64,000 nucleotides of DNA from Hydractinia symbiolongicarpus (GCF_029227915.1 NC_079885.1:15077001-15141000), one strand, 5' to 3'. Positions 12,241-24,274 are shown, counted from the stretch's first letter. Notes: generated from the letters alone by a model not told the origin. Numbers and translations: made by a program.

Positions 12241-12360
12241 GTCTACGACCATACCACGATGAACACACCTGTTCCCGTCCGATCACGGAAGTTAAGCATC
12301 GCCGGGCCGGGATATTACTTGGATGGGGGACCGTCTGGGAACTCCCGGTGTCGTAGGCTA
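12241..12360 (+). rRNA. 5S rRNA gene 22
   Basis: T35C, T62C, G75T, C94T; shared with gene 30. Confidence 0.94.
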
Positions 12361-12809
12361 TTGACTTTTTCACGTTACATTATTTATCATTACGACTGTG
12401 ACGTATCTTTTTTACGCAATAGCCGCTGAGTAAATCAAGTAAGGGACGTGATTAGAAGTTTCTTTCCCTTAAAAAGGGCTACAATCTTGCTGCAATAAAT
12501 GCGCCACGTCGCAAATGAATGGATTAAGAGCGTCAGACAAAGAAAAAGGCGATGTAGTTACTTTTCTAATTAACTTTGTCATATGAAAATTAAGTCTGAA
12601 ATTACCCTAGATTGCCTTCGTTGGAACTTTTTACCGGAAATCTTAAAGCGCATGGTTGTCGTGAATAATAGATAGCTCTTGAAAAGAGCTTTCAAATGCA
12701 CATAAGCACGACCTATTTCGGATAATCCAGTCAAGAAATATGACCTTTAAAATTTAAACCATTTTCGATGTAATGTGCTAATAAATCGTAGATATCTGCC
12801 CGTTTGTTT

Positions 12810-12928
12810 GTCTACGACCATACCACGATGAACACACCTGTTACCGTCCGATCAGGGAAGTTAAGCATCGCCGGCCGGGATATTACTTGGATGGGGGACC
12901 GCCTGGGAACTCCCGGTGTCGTAGGCTA
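12810..12928 (+). rRNA. 5S rRNA gene 23 (1-nt deletion)
   Basis: C34A, T35C, C46G, T62C, G75T and one G lost around +64 to +66. Close to gene 21 but without its second change at about +71. Confidence 0.88.
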
Positions 12929-13376
12929 TTGACTTTTTCACGTTACATTATTTATCATTACGACTGTGACGTATCTTTTTTACGCAATAACCGCTGAGTA
13001 AATCAAGTAAGGGACGTGATTAGAAGTTTCTTTCCCTTAAAAAGGGCTACAATCTTGCTGCAATAAATGCGCCACGTCGCAAATTAATGGATTAAGAGCG
13101 TCAGACAAAGAAAATGGCGATGTAGTTACTTTGCTAATTAACTTTGTCTTATAAAAATTAAGTCTGCAAGTACCCTAGATTGCCTTCGTGGGAAATTTTA
13201 CTGGAAATCTTAAAGTGCATTATTGTCGTAAAGAATCGATAGCGCTTAAAAAGAGCTTTCAAATGCATATAAACACGAACTATTTCCGATCACCCAGTCA
13301 AGAAATATGACCTTTAAAGTTTAAACCATTTTCGTGGTAATGTGCTAATAAATCGTAGATATCTGCCCGTTTGTTT

Positions 13377-13497
13377 GTCTACGACATATACCACGATGAA
13401 CACACCTGTTCTCGTCCAATCAGGGAAGTTAAACATCGCCGGGCCGGGATAGTGTCTGGATGGGGGACCGCCTGGGAACGCCCGGTGTCGTAGGCTA
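13377..13497 (+). rRNA. 5S rRNA gene 24 (probable pseudogene)
   Basis: One extra base near +10 (ACGACATATACC), then G41A, C46G, G56A in the A box, T62C, A77G, C78T, T79C just before the C box, and T103G. It is the most diverged gene in the left half. The spacer after it has ATTAAGACTG, a mark that reappears after genes 34 and 46. Confidence 0.85.
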
Positions 13498-13946
13498 TTG
13501 ACTTTTTCACGTTACATTATTTATCATTAAGACTGTGACGTATCTTTTTTACGCAATAGCCGCTGAGTAAATCAAGTAAGGGACGTGATTAGAAGTTGCT
13601 TTCCCTTCAAAAAGGCTACAATCTTGCTGCAATAAATGCGCCACGTCGCAAATGAATGGATTACGAGCGTCAGACAAAGAAAATGGCGATGTAGTTTTTT
13701 TGCTAATCAACTTTGTCATATGAAAATTAAGTCGGAAAGTACCCTAGGTTGCCTTCGTTGGAACTTTTTACCCGAAATCTTAAAGCGCATGGTTGTCGTA
13801 AATAATGGATAGCGCTTGAAAAGAGCTTTCAAATGCACATGAACACGACCTATTTCGGATAATCCTGTCAAGAAATATGACCTTTAAAGTTTAAACCATT
13901 TTCGATGTATTGTGCTAATAAATCGTAGATATCTGCCCGTTTGTTT

Positions 13947-14066
13947 GTCTACGACCATACCACGATGAACACACCTGTTCTTGTCCGATCACGGAAGTTA
14001 AGCATCGTCGGGGCGGGATAGTACTTGGATGGGGGACCGCCTGGGATATCCCGGTGTCGTAGGCTA
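13947..14066 (+). rRNA. 5S rRNA gene 25
   Basis: T36/G67/A102 haplotype. Two units before retrotransposon copy 1; corresponds to genes 31, 35, 44 and 47 but keeps T62 where they have A62. Confidence 0.96.
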
Positions 14067-14515
14067 TTGACTTTTTCACGTTACATTATTTATCATTACG
14101 ACTGGGACGTATCTTTCTTACGCAATAGCCGCCGAGTAAATCAAGTAAGGGACATGATTAGAAGCTTCTTTCCCTTAAAAAGGGATACAATCTTGCTGCA
14201 ATAAATGCGCCACGTCGCAAATGAATGGATTAAGAGCGTCAGACAAAGAAAATGGCGATGTAGTTACTTTGCTAATTAACTTTGTCATATGAAAATTAAG
14301 TCGGAAAGTACCCTAGATTGCCTTCATTGAAACTTTTTACCCGAAATCTTAAAGCGCATGGTTGTCGTAAATAATGGATAGCGCTTGAAAAGAGCTTTCA
14401 AATGCACATAAACACGACCTATTTCGGATAATCCTGTCAAAAAATATGACCTTTAAAGTTTAAACCATTTTCGATGTAATGTGCTAATAAATCGTAGAAA
14501 TCTGCCGGTTTGTTT

Positions 14516-14635
14516 GTCTACGACCATACCACGATGAACACACCTGTTCTTGTCCGATCACGGAAGTTAAGCATCTTCAGGCCGGGATAGTACTTGGATG
14601 GGGGACCGCCTGGGATCTCCCGGTGTCGTAGGCTA
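14516..14635 (+). rRNA. 5S rRNA gene 26
   Basis: C36T, G61T, G64A, T at +101. This exact variant precedes every retrotransposon copy (genes 26, 32, 36, 45, 48), and its upstream region has AGAAATCTGCCGG. Confidence 0.95.
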
Positions 14636-14800
14636 TTGACTTTTTCACGTTACATTATTTATCATTACGACTGTGACGTATCTTTTTTACGCAATAGCCG
14701 CCGAGTAAATCAAGTAAGGGACGTGATTAGAAGTTGCTTTCCCTTCAAAAAGGCTACAATCTTGCTGCAATAAATGCGCCACGTCGCAAATGAATGGATT

Positions 14801-15204
14801 ATTATTTTTTTATTTTTTATTAATTAATTTATTTATAGTTGACAAATTTACAAGAAAATGTAGCTCTGAGGCTAATTAAAGTCAACTTTAAAAACATTAA
14901 AAACAATAAATAACTGAATATAAAAAATCTATAAGGAATACCGTATATACCATTTTTTTTTAAGTATTTTAAATAATATAAATAATATGTCAAAAATATG
15001 TCAAGGCTATGTAGTGGTGGTTCCAGGAACTCAGTCAAACTTCCCAGGCAGGGGTCGAGAGAAAATAATATACAACCAGATAATAAGGCTAGAATATTCT
15101 CATATGATACCACCCCACCTAAACCGTCGCACCGCAAGACATGTTTAACTGAGTTCCCGCTCCACAACTGGCAAAGGAAGACAACGGGGAAACTAAAGAA
15201 AACC
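14801..15204 (-). other. 3' untranslated region and A-rich tail of retrotransposon copy 1
   Basis: About 400 bp follow the RT stop codon on the - strand and end in an AT-rich tail (AATAAAAAATAAAAAAATAA-type). An open frame of 112 codons (14829-15167, - strand) lies here, identical in all copies, but it has no recognisable domain and I treat it as fortuitous. Confidence 0.7.
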
Positions 15205-16693
15205 TTATTCAGGTATAAAAGTTTTGCATATTCTGCAAGGACAATGGTTTGGAATCCAGTTTCTTATTTTGTTTCTAAACTCAATTAAAGTACCAGCGTT
15301 CCGATACTCGTTAGGCAAAGAGTTCCAAAGCTTTAACCCAACATTAGACAGTGTTTCGATCCCATATCTCACTGAAAATATTTTGTTACTCTTAAGTTTG
15401 TCCTTCCTCAAATTATACACTGGTTCAGGAAAAATAAAAATTTCATTCAACATTTCTGGACCTGTTTTTGTTTTAGCTTTATACAGCTCAGTAACAAGGA
15501 TGCGTAAGTTCGTTTGGTGAATTGTAACGCTCCCATTTTTTGATAAAAGCTCTTCAAATGAGGATTGATAGTCTTGATAGATAATTCTTAGTGCTCTTTC
15601 ATTTATATTGTTTATCCTATTGTTTAATTTACGACTGTGAAACATCCATACTAATGGACAGTACGAAAAATGACTAGTGACAAAAGCATTAATAATCAGC
15701 TTTCGCTGGTCTAATGTCATGAAGGAAGATAACCTTGCAAGCGCACTAACTTTCTGGCCTGCCTTGTTACAGAGCTGATTAACATGTTCCTCGAAAGAAA
15801 GTTTGTGGTCTATGGTTATACCAAGCAGTTTCTCAGTTTGAGAATTGTTTAGAAGTTCATCACAAACTTTTAATCGTACATCTGTTTTGTTAGTAAAAAA
15901 ATGTGATTTTTCTGGGTTGGCTTTCATACCGTTATTTTCAAACCAAGTAAATATTATAATTGCTGCATATTCAATCTTTTCAATAACTTCGTTGATATTC
16001 TTTCCTATTGAAAATGGGGTTGTATCATCAGCATAGTTGACAATGTCCATATATGGGACAAAAAGGAAAAGGTCGCATAAAAATATATTGAAAAGCAAAG
16101 GACCCAAAATTGATCCTTGCGGTAGGCCGTATTTTATTTTTTTCCATGTTCTATAATTGTTATTTATACGCACTCGCTGTTTCCTGTCAATTAGGTACGA
16201 TTTTATAAACAGCAAAGAGTTCATATCAAAGCCATATGCATGAAGTTTTGCTAGTAATAGCTCGTGTGGTATGCAGTCAAATGCCTTAGACAAATCAGTT
16301 AAAAGCGCTCCAAATGTGCCACCTTTGTCAAGACTGTTTTTCCATTTTTCAATCATACTTATGAGGCATTGTTGTGAACTGAAATTGAAGTTTCGAAAAT
16401 AATGGCTCGAAGAAGGTGTATATTTGGTCATACATGCATCTTTCATAGATTTTTGAGATGTTCGATAGGACGCTTACAGGTCTATAGTTCGACTTTTCAG
16501 TGCGCAGTCCTTTTTTGTGTGTAGGAGTAATATCTGCGTTTTTCAAAGATGTTGGAAATTCAGAACTTTTTAACGATTGATTAAAATTTTCAGTAATGAA
16601 TTGGCTAAAAATATCACTGTTTTCTTTGATGATGTTAGTAGGAATATCATCTTTTTGCTGCGCCTTTTTTGGATCAAGTTTTCGAATGTATTT
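15205..16693 (-). pseudogene. Reverse transcriptase fragment of copy 1 (frameshifted)
   Basis: The enzyme would copy element RNA into DNA at a nicked target. Reading on the - strand, an N-terminal RT segment (KLDPKKAQ, then SNYRPVSVLSNISKIYERCM) runs to about 16376. Sense then switches frame and continues in a 413-codon frame to a TAA at 15205-15207. In that frame TDLSKAFD (motif A, residues 50-57), GLPQGSILGP (motif B, 107-116) and YADD (motif C, 138-141) carry the expected catalytic aspartates; KLLGITID (206-213) and HCPCRICK (401-408) follow. At the frame switch the usual GFRKGYST-like stretch is missing, so a small deletion probably caused the shift. The first ATG of the 413-codon frame lies in out-of-frame sequence and is not a real start. 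Residue 99 is R here and S in the other copies. Confidence 0.9.
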
Positions 16694-16977
16694 ACGAGCG
16701 TCAGACAAAGAAAATGGCGATGTAGTTACTTTGCTAATTAACTTTGTGATATGAAAATTAAGTCTGAAAGTACCCTAGATTGCCTTCGTTGGAACTTTTT
16801 ACCCGAAATCTTAAAGCGCATGGTTGTCGTGAATAATGGATAGCGCTTGAAAAGAGCTTTCAAATGCACATAAACACGACCTATTTCGGATAATCCAGTC
16901 AAGAAATATGACCTTTAAAGTTTAAACCATTTTCGATGTAATGTGCTAATAAATCGTAGATATCTGCCCGTTTGTTT

Positions 16978-17097
16978 GTCTACGACCATACCACGATGAA
17001 CACACCTGTTCTTGTCCGATCACGGAAGTTAAGCATCGTCGGGGCGGGATAGTACTTGGATGAGGGCCCGCCTGGGATATCCCGGTGTCGTAGGCTA
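16978..17097 (+). rRNA. 5S rRNA gene 27
   Basis: T36/G67/A102 haplotype with G86A and A90C in the C box. First gene after retrotransposon copy 1. Confidence 0.93.
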
Positions 17098-17546
17098 TTG
17101 ACTTTTTCACGTTACATTATTTATCATTACGACTGGGACGTATCTTTCTTACGCAATAGCCGCCGAGTAAATCAAGTAAGGGACATGATTAGAAGCTTCT
17201 TTCCCTTAAAAAGGGCTACAATCTTGCTGCAATAAATGCGCCACGTCGCAAATGAATGAATTAAGAGCGTCAGACAAAGAAAATGGCGATGTAGTTACTT
17301 TGCTAATTAACTTTGTCATATGAAAATTAAGTCTGCAAGTACCCTAGATTGCCTTCGTTGGAACTTTTTACCGGAAATCATAAAGCGCATTATTGTTGTA
17401 AAGAATCGATAGTGCTTAAAAAGAGCTGTCAAATGCACATAAACACGACCTATTTCGAATGATCCAGTCAAGAAATATGACCTTTAAAGTTTGAACCATT
17501 TTCGATGTAATGTGCTAATAAATCGTAGATATCTGCCCGTTTGTTT

Positions 17547-17666
17547 GTCTACGACCATACCACGATGAACACACCTGTTCTCGTCCGATCACGGAAGTTA
17601 AGCATCGTCGGGCCGGGATAGTACTTGGATGGGGGACCGTCTGGGAACTCCCGGTGTCGTAGGCTA
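17547..17666 (+). rRNA. 5S rRNA gene 28
   Basis: Single change C94T in the C box; shared with genes 38 and 50. Confidence 0.96.
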
Positions 17667-18115
17667 TTGACTTTTTCACGTTACATTATTTATCATTACG
17701 ACTGTGACGTATCTTTTTTACGCAATAGCCGCTGAGTTAATCAAGTAAGGGACTTGATTAAAAGTTTCTTTCCCTTCAAAACGGCTACGATCTGGCTGCA
17801 ATAAATGCGCCACGTCGCAAATGAATGAATTACGAGCGTCAGACAAAGAAAATGGCGATGTAGTTACTTTGCTAATTAACTTAGTCATATGAAAATTAAG
17901 TCTGAAATTACCCTAGATTGCCTTCGTTGGAACTTTTTACCGGAAATCTTAAAGCGCATGGTTGTCGTGAATAATAGATAGCTCTTGAAAAGAGCTTTCA
18001 AATGCACATAAGCACGACCTATTTCGGATAATCCAGTCAAGAAATATGACCTTTAAAATTTAAACCATTTTCGATGTAATGTGCTAATAAATCGTAGATA
18101 TCTGCCCGTTTGTTT

Positions 18116-18234
18116 GTCTACGACCATACCACGATGAACACACCTGTTACCGTCCGATCAGGGAAGTTAAGCATCGCCGGCCGGATTATTACTTGGATGG
18201 GGGACCGCCTGGGAACTCCCGGTGTCGTAGGCTA
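18116..18234 (+). rRNA. 5S rRNA gene 29 (1-nt deletion)
   Basis: Same variant set as gene 21, including the net 1-nt loss at +64 to +71. Confidence 0.88.
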
Positions 18235-18682
18235 TTGACTTTTTCACGTTACATTATTTATCATTACGACTGTGACGTATCTTTTTTACGCAATAACCGC
18301 TGAGTAAATCAAGTAAGGGACGTGATTAGAAGTTTCTTTCCCTTAAAAAGGGCTACAATCTTGCTGCAATAAATGCGCCACGTCGCAAATTAATGGATTA
18401 AGAGCGTCAGACAAAGAAAATGGCGATGTAGTTACTTTGCTAATTAACTTTGTCTTATAAAAATTAAGTCTGCAAGTACCCTAGATTGCCTTCGTGGGAA
18501 ATTTTACTGGAAATCTTAAAGTGCATTATTGTCGTAAAAAATCGATAGCGCTTAAAAAGAGCTTTCAAATGCACATAAACACGACCTATTTCGGATAATC
18601 CAGTCAAGAAATATGACCTTTAAAATTTAAACCATTTTCGATGTAATGTGCTAATAAATCGTAGATATCTGCCCGTTTGTTT

Positions 18683-18802
18683 GTCTACGACCATACCACG
18701 ATGAACACACCTGTTCCCGTCCGATCACGGAAGTTAAGCATCGCCGGGCCGGGATATTACTTGGATGGGGGACCGTCTGGGAACTCCCGGTGTCGTAGGC
18801 TA
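18683..18802 (+). rRNA. 5S rRNA gene 30
   Basis: Same as gene 22 (T35C, T62C, G75T, C94T). Confidence 0.94.
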
Positions 18803-19251
18803 TTGACTTTTTCACGTTACATTATTTATCATTACGACTGTGACGTATCTTTTTTACGCAATAGCCGCTGAGTAAATCAAGTAAGGGACGTGATTAGAAG
18901 TTTCTTTCCCTTAAAAAGGGCTACAATCTTGCTGCAATAAATGCGCCACGTCGCAAATGAATGGATTACGAGCGTCAGACAAAGAAAATGGCGATGTAGT
19001 TTTTTTGCTAATCAACTTTGTCATATGAAAATTAAGTCGGAAAGTACCCTAGGTTGCCTTCGTTGGAACTTTTTACCCGAAATCTTAAAGCGCATGGTTG
19101 TCGTAAATAATGGATAGCGCTTGAAAAGAGCTTTCAAATGCACATGAACACGACCTATTTCGGATAATCCTGTCAAGAAATATGACCTTTAAAGTTTAAA
19201 CCATTTTCGATGTATTGTGCTAATAAATCGTAGATATCTGCCCGTTTGTTT

Positions 19252-19371
19252 GTCTACGACCATACCACGATGAACACACCTGTTCTTGTCCGATCACGGA
19301 AGTTAAGCATCGACGGGGCGGGATAGTACTTGGATGGGGGACCGCCTGGGATATCCCGGTGTCGTAGGCTA
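19252..19371 (+). rRNA. 5S rRNA gene 31
   Basis: T36/G67/A102 haplotype plus T62A. Two units before retrotransposon copy 2. Confidence 0.95.
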
Positions 19372-19820
19372 TTGACTTTTTCACGTTACATTATTTATCA
19401 TTACGACTGGGACGTATCTTTCTTACGCAATAGCCGCCGAGTAAATCAAGTAAGGGACATGATTAGAAGCTTCTTTCCCTTAAAAAGGGATACAATCTTG
19501 CTGCAATAAATGCGCCACGTCGCAAATGAATGGATTAAGAGCGTCAGACAAAGAAAATGGCGATGTAGTTACTTTGCTAATTAACTTTGTCATATGAAAA
19601 TTAAGTCGGAAAGTACCCTAGATTGCCTTCATTGAAACTTTTTACCCGAAATCTTAAAGCGCATGGTTGTCGTAAATAATGGATAGCGCTTGAAAAGAGC
19701 TTTCAAATGCACATAAACACGACCTATTTCGGATAATCCTGTCAAAAAATATGACCTTTAAAGTTTAAACCATTTTCGATGTAATGTGCTAATAAATCGT
19801 AGAAATCTGCCGGTTTGTTT

Positions 19821-19940
19821 GTCTACGACCATACCACGATGAACACACCTGTTCTTGTCCGATCACGGAAGTTAAGCATCTTCAGGCCGGGATAGTACTT
19901 GGATGGGGGACCGCCTGGGATCTCCCGGTGTCGTAGGCTA
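19821..19940 (+). rRNA. 5S rRNA gene 32
   Basis: Same variant as gene 26; immediately precedes retrotransposon copy 2. Confidence 0.95.
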
Positions 19941-20105
19941 TTGACTTTTTCACGTTACATTATTTATCATTACGACTGTGACGTATCTTTTTTACGCAAT
20001 AGCCGCCGAGTAAATCAAGTAAGGGACGTGATTAGAAGTTGCTTTCCCTTCAAAAAGGCTACAATCTTGCTGCAATAAATGCGCCACGTCGCAAATGAAT
20101 GGATT

Positions 20106-21998
20106 ATTATTTTTTTATTTTTTATTAATTAATTTATTTATAGTTGACAAATTTACAAGAAAATGTAGCTCTGAGGCTAATTAAAGTCAACTTTAAAAAC
20201 ATTAAAAACAATAAATAACTGAATATAAAAAATCTATAAGGAATACCGTATATACCATTTTTTTTTAAGTATTTTAAATAATATAAATAATATGTCAAAA
20301 ATATGTCAAGGCTATGTAGTGGTGGTTCCAGGAACTCAGTCAAACTTCCCAGGCAGGGGTCGAGAGAAAATAATATACAACCAGATAATAAGGCTAGAAT
20401 ATTCTCATATGATACCACCCCACCTAAACCGTCGCACCGCAAGACATGTTTAACTGAGTTCCCGCTCCACAACTGGCAAAGGAAGACAACGGGGAAACTA
20501 AAGAAAACCTTATTCAGGTATAAAAGTTTTGCATATTCTGCAAGGACAATGGTTTGGAATCCAGTTTCTTATTTTGTTTCTAAACTCAATTAAAGTACCA
20601 GCGTTCCGATACTCGTTAGGCAAAGAGTTCCAAAGCTTTAACCCAACATTAGACAGTGTTTCGATCCCATATCTCACTGAAAATATTTTGTTACTCTTAA
20701 GTTTGTCCTTCCTCAAATTATACACTGGTTCAGGAAAAATAAAAATTTCATTCAACATTTCTGGACCTGTTTTTGTTTTAGCTTTATACAGCTCAGTAAC
20801 AAGGATGCGTAAGTTCGTTTGGTGAATTGTAACGCTCCCATTTTTTGATAAAAGCTCTTCAAATGAGGATTGATAGTCTTGATAGATAATTCTTAGTGCT
20901 CTTTCATTTATATTGTTTATCCTATTGTTTAATTTACGACTGTGAAACATCCATACTAATGGACAGTACGAAAAATGACTAGTGACAAAAGCATTAATAA
21001 TCAGCTTTCGCTGGTCTAATGTCATGAAGGAAGATAACCTTGCAAGCGCACTAACTTTCTGGCCTGCCTTGTTACAGAGCTGATTAACATGTTCCTCGAA
21101 AGAAAGTTTGTGGTCTATGGTTATACCAAGCAGTTTCTCAGTTTGAGAATTGTTTAGAAGTTCATCACAAACTTTTAATCGTACATCTGTTTTGTTAGTA
21201 AAAAAATGTGATTTTTCTGGGTTGGCTTTCATACCGTTATTTTCAAACCAAGTAAATATTATAATTGCTGCATATTCAATCTTTTCAATAACTTCGTTGA
21301 TATTCTTTCCTATTGAAAATGGGGTTGTATCATCAGCATAGTTGACAATGTCCATATATGGGACAAAAAGGAAAAGGTCGCATAAAAATATATTGAAAAG
21401 CAAAGGACCCAAAATTGATCCTTGCGGTAGGCCGTATTTTATTTTTTTCCATGTACTATAATTGTTATTTATACGCACTCGCTGTTTCCTGTCAATTAGG
21501 TACGATTTTATAAACAGCAAAGAGTTCATATCAAAGCCATATGCATGAAGTTTTGCTAGTAATAGCTCGTGTGGTATGCAGTCAAATGCCTTAGACAAAT
21601 CAGTTAAAAGCGCTCCAAATGTGCCACCTTTGTCAAGACTGTTTTTCCATTTTTCAATCATACTTATGAGGCATTGTTGTGAACTGAAATTGAAGTTTCG
21701 AAAATAATGGCTCGAAGAAGGTGTATATTTGGTCATACATGCATCTTTCATAGATTTTTGAGATGTTCGATAGGACGCTTACAGGTCTATAGTTCGACTT
21801 TTCAGTGCGCAGTCCTTTTTTGTGTGTAGGAGTAATATCTGCGTTTTTCAAAGATGTTGGAAATTCAGAACTTTTTAACGATTGATTAAAATTTTCAGTA
21901 ATGAATTGGCTAAAAATATCACTGTTTTCTTTGATGATGTTAGTAGGAATATCATCTTTTTGCTGCGCCTTTTTTGGATCAAGTTTTCGAATGTATTT
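20106..21998 (-). mobile_element. 5'-truncated non-LTR retrotransposon, copy 2
   Basis: Same length, junctions and flanking units as copy 1, offset by 5,305 bp. The interval equals the element plus six 5S units. Differs from copy 1 by one base in the RT region (T instead of A on the coding strand, at the position equivalent to 16150). Confidence 0.92.
20510..21998 (-). pseudogene. Reverse transcriptase fragment of copy 2 (frameshifted)
   Basis: Carries the same frame switch as copy 1, here near 21681, and the same motifs A, B and C; residue 99 is S. The upstream frame continues past the element boundary into spacer sequence, up to an ATG at 22053-22055. That adds 19 codons (MTKLISKVTTSPFSLSDAR) that align plausibly with the natural RT N-terminal region. 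Confidence 0.9.
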
Positions 21999-22282
21999 AC
22001 GAGCGTCAGACAAAGAAAATGGCGATGTAGTTACTTTGCTAATTAACTTTGTCATATGAAAATTAAGTCTGAAAGTACCCTAGATTGCCTTCGTTGGAAC
22101 TTTTTACCCGAAATCTTAAAGCGCATGGTTGTCGTGAATAATGGATAGCGCTTGAAAAGAGCTTTCAAATGCACATAAACACGACCTATTTCGGATAATC
22201 CAGTCAAGAAATATGACCTTTAAAGTTTAAACCATTTTCGATGTAATGTGCTAATAAATCGTAGATATCTGCCCGTTTGTTT

Positions 22283-22402
22283 GTCTACGACCATACCACG
22301 ATGAACACACCTGTTCTTGTCCGATCACGGAAGTTAAGAATCGTCGGGGCGGGATAGTACTTGGATGAGGGCCCGCCTGGGATATCCCGGTGTCGTAGGC
22401 TA
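22283..22402 (+). rRNA. 5S rRNA gene 33
   Basis: T36/G67/A102 haplotype plus C57A (A box), G86A, A90C. Follows retrotransposon copy 2; shared with genes 37 and 49. Confidence 0.92.
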
Positions 22403-22851
22403 TTGACTTTTTCACGTTACATTATTTATCATTACGACTGGGACGTATCTTTCTTACGCAATAGCCGCCGAGTAAATCAAGTAAGGGACATGATTAGAAG
22501 CTTCTTTCCCTTAAAAAGGGCTACAATCTTGCTGCAATAAATGCGCCACGTCGCAAATGAATGAATTAAGAGCGTCAGACAAAGAAAATGGCGATGTAGT
22601 TACTTTGCTAATTAACTTTGTCATATGAAAATTAAGTCTGCAAGTACCCTAGATTGCCTTCGTTGGAACTTTTTACCGGAAATCATAAAGCGCATTATTG
22701 TTGTAAAGAATCGATAGTGCTTAAAAAGAGCTTTCAAATGCACATAAACACGACCTATTTCGGATAATCCAGTCAAGAAATATGACCTTTAAAGTTTAAA
22801 CCATTTTCGATGTAATGTGCTAATAAATCGGAGATATCTGCCCGTTTGTTT

Positions 22852-22971
22852 GTCTACGACCATACCACGATGAACACACCTGTTCTTGTCCGATCACGGA
22901 AGTTAAGCATAGTCGGGGCGGGATAGTACTTGGATGAGGGCCCGCCTGGGATATCCCGGTGTCGTAGGCTA
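22852..22971 (+). rRNA. 5S rRNA gene 34
   Basis: T36/G67/A102 haplotype plus C60A, G86A, A90C. The spacer after it switches to the gene-24 type (ATTAAGACTG), marking a recombination junction. Confidence 0.92.
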
Positions 22972-23420
22972 TTGACTTTTTCACGTTACATTATTTATCA
23001 TTAAGACTGTGACGTATCTTTTTTACGCAATAGCCGCTGAGTAAATCAAGTAAGGGACGTGATTAGAAGTTGCTTTCCCTTCAAAAAGGCTACAATCTTG
23101 CTGCAATAAATGCGCCACGTCGCAAATGAATGGATTACGAGCGTCAGACAAAGAAAATGGCGATGTAGTTTTTTTGCTAATCAACTTTGTCATATGAAAA
23201 TTAAGTCGGAAAGTACCCTAGGTTGCCTTCGTTGGAACTTTTTACCCGAAATCTTAAAGCGCATGGTTGTCGTAAATAATGGATAGCGCTTGAAAAGAGC
23301 TTTCAAATGCACATGAACACGACCTATTTCGGATAATCCTGTCAAGAAATATGACCTTTAAAGTTTAAACCATTTTCGATGTATTGTGCTAATAAATCGT
23401 AGATATCTGCCCGTTTGTTT

Positions 23421-23540
23421 GTCTACGACCATACCACGATGAACACACCTGTTCTTGTCCGATCACGGAAGTTAAGCATCGACGGGGCGGGATAGTACTT
23501 GGATGGGGGACCGCCTGGGATATCCCGGTGTCGTAGGCTA
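23421..23540 (+). rRNA. 5S rRNA gene 35
   Basis: Same as gene 31 (T36, A62, G67, A102). Confidence 0.95.
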
Positions 23541-23989
23541 TTGACTTTTTCACGTTACATTATTTATCATTACGACTGGGACGTATCTTTCTTACGCAAT
23601 AGCCGCCGAGTAAATCAAGTAAGGGACATGATTAGAAGCTTCTTTCCCTTAAAAAGGGATACAATCTTGCTGCAATAAATGCGCCACGTCGCAAATGAAT
23701 GGATTAAGAGCGTCAGACAAAGAAAATGGCGATGTAGTTACTTTGCTAATTAACTTTGTCATATGAAAATTAAGTCGGAAAGTACCCTAGATTGCCTTCA
23801 TTGAAACTTTTTACCCGAAATCTTAAAGCGCATGGTTGTCGTAAATAATGGATAGCGCTTGAAAAGAGCTTTCAAATGCACATAAACACGACCTATTTCG
23901 GATAATCCTGTCAAAAAATATGACCTTTAAAGTTTAAACCATTTTCGATGTAATGTGCTAATAAATCGTAGAAATCTGCCGGTTTGTTT

Positions 23990-24109
23990 GTCTACGACCA
24001 TACCACGATGAACACACCTGTTCTTGTCCGATCACGGAAGTTAAGCATCTTCAGGCCGGGATAGTACTTGGATGGGGGACCGCCTGGGATCTCCCGGTGT
24101 CGTAGGCTA
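23990..24109 (+). rRNA. 5S rRNA gene 36
   Basis: Same variant as gene 26; immediately precedes retrotransposon copy 3. Confidence 0.95.
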
Positions 24110-24274
24110 TTGACTTTTTCACGTTACATTATTTATCATTACGACTGTGACGTATCTTTTTTACGCAATAGCCGCCGAGTAAATCAAGTAAGGGACGTGA
24201 TTAGAAGTTGCTTTCCCTTCAAAAAGGCTACAATCTTGCTGCAATAAATGCGCCACGTCGCAAATGAATGGATT

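Larger units (their letters stand above)
14801..16693 (-). mobile_element. 5'-truncated non-LTR retrotransposon, copy 1
   Basis: A 1,893-bp segment interrupts the spacer exactly between GGATT (ends 14800) and ACGAGCG (starts 16694); the flanks rejoin into an ordinary spacer. The 3' end is on the left, where the - strand ends in an A-rich tail (T-rich on +, 14801-14840). The 5' end is truncated inside the reverse-transcriptase gene, so no endonuclease domain or 5' UTR is present. Target-site duplication is at most TT, so the insertion may have involved a deletion or atypical integration. Copy 1 differs from the others at 16150 and in its downstream flank at 16748, which suggests it branched first. 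Confidence 0.92.

Noticed and set aside
14829-15167. 112-codon minus-strand frame downstream of the RT
   Set aside because: Lies in the 3' untranslated part of the element. It is identical between copies simply because the copies are recent duplicates; hydrophobic, AT-driven, with no known domain.
14998-16036. Plus-strand frames of 96, 98 and 63 codons in each retrotransposon copy
   Set aside because: They overlap the RT in antisense; they are shadows of the coding strand.
14796-16693. Target-site duplication flanking the retrotransposon
   Set aside because: Only TT can be matched on both sides, which is within chance; no longer duplication is visible.
14790-16700. Site-specific 5S retrotransposon
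   Set aside because: Some non-LTR families target 5S genes, but here the site is in the spacer, all copies derive from one event, and no independent second insertion is seen.
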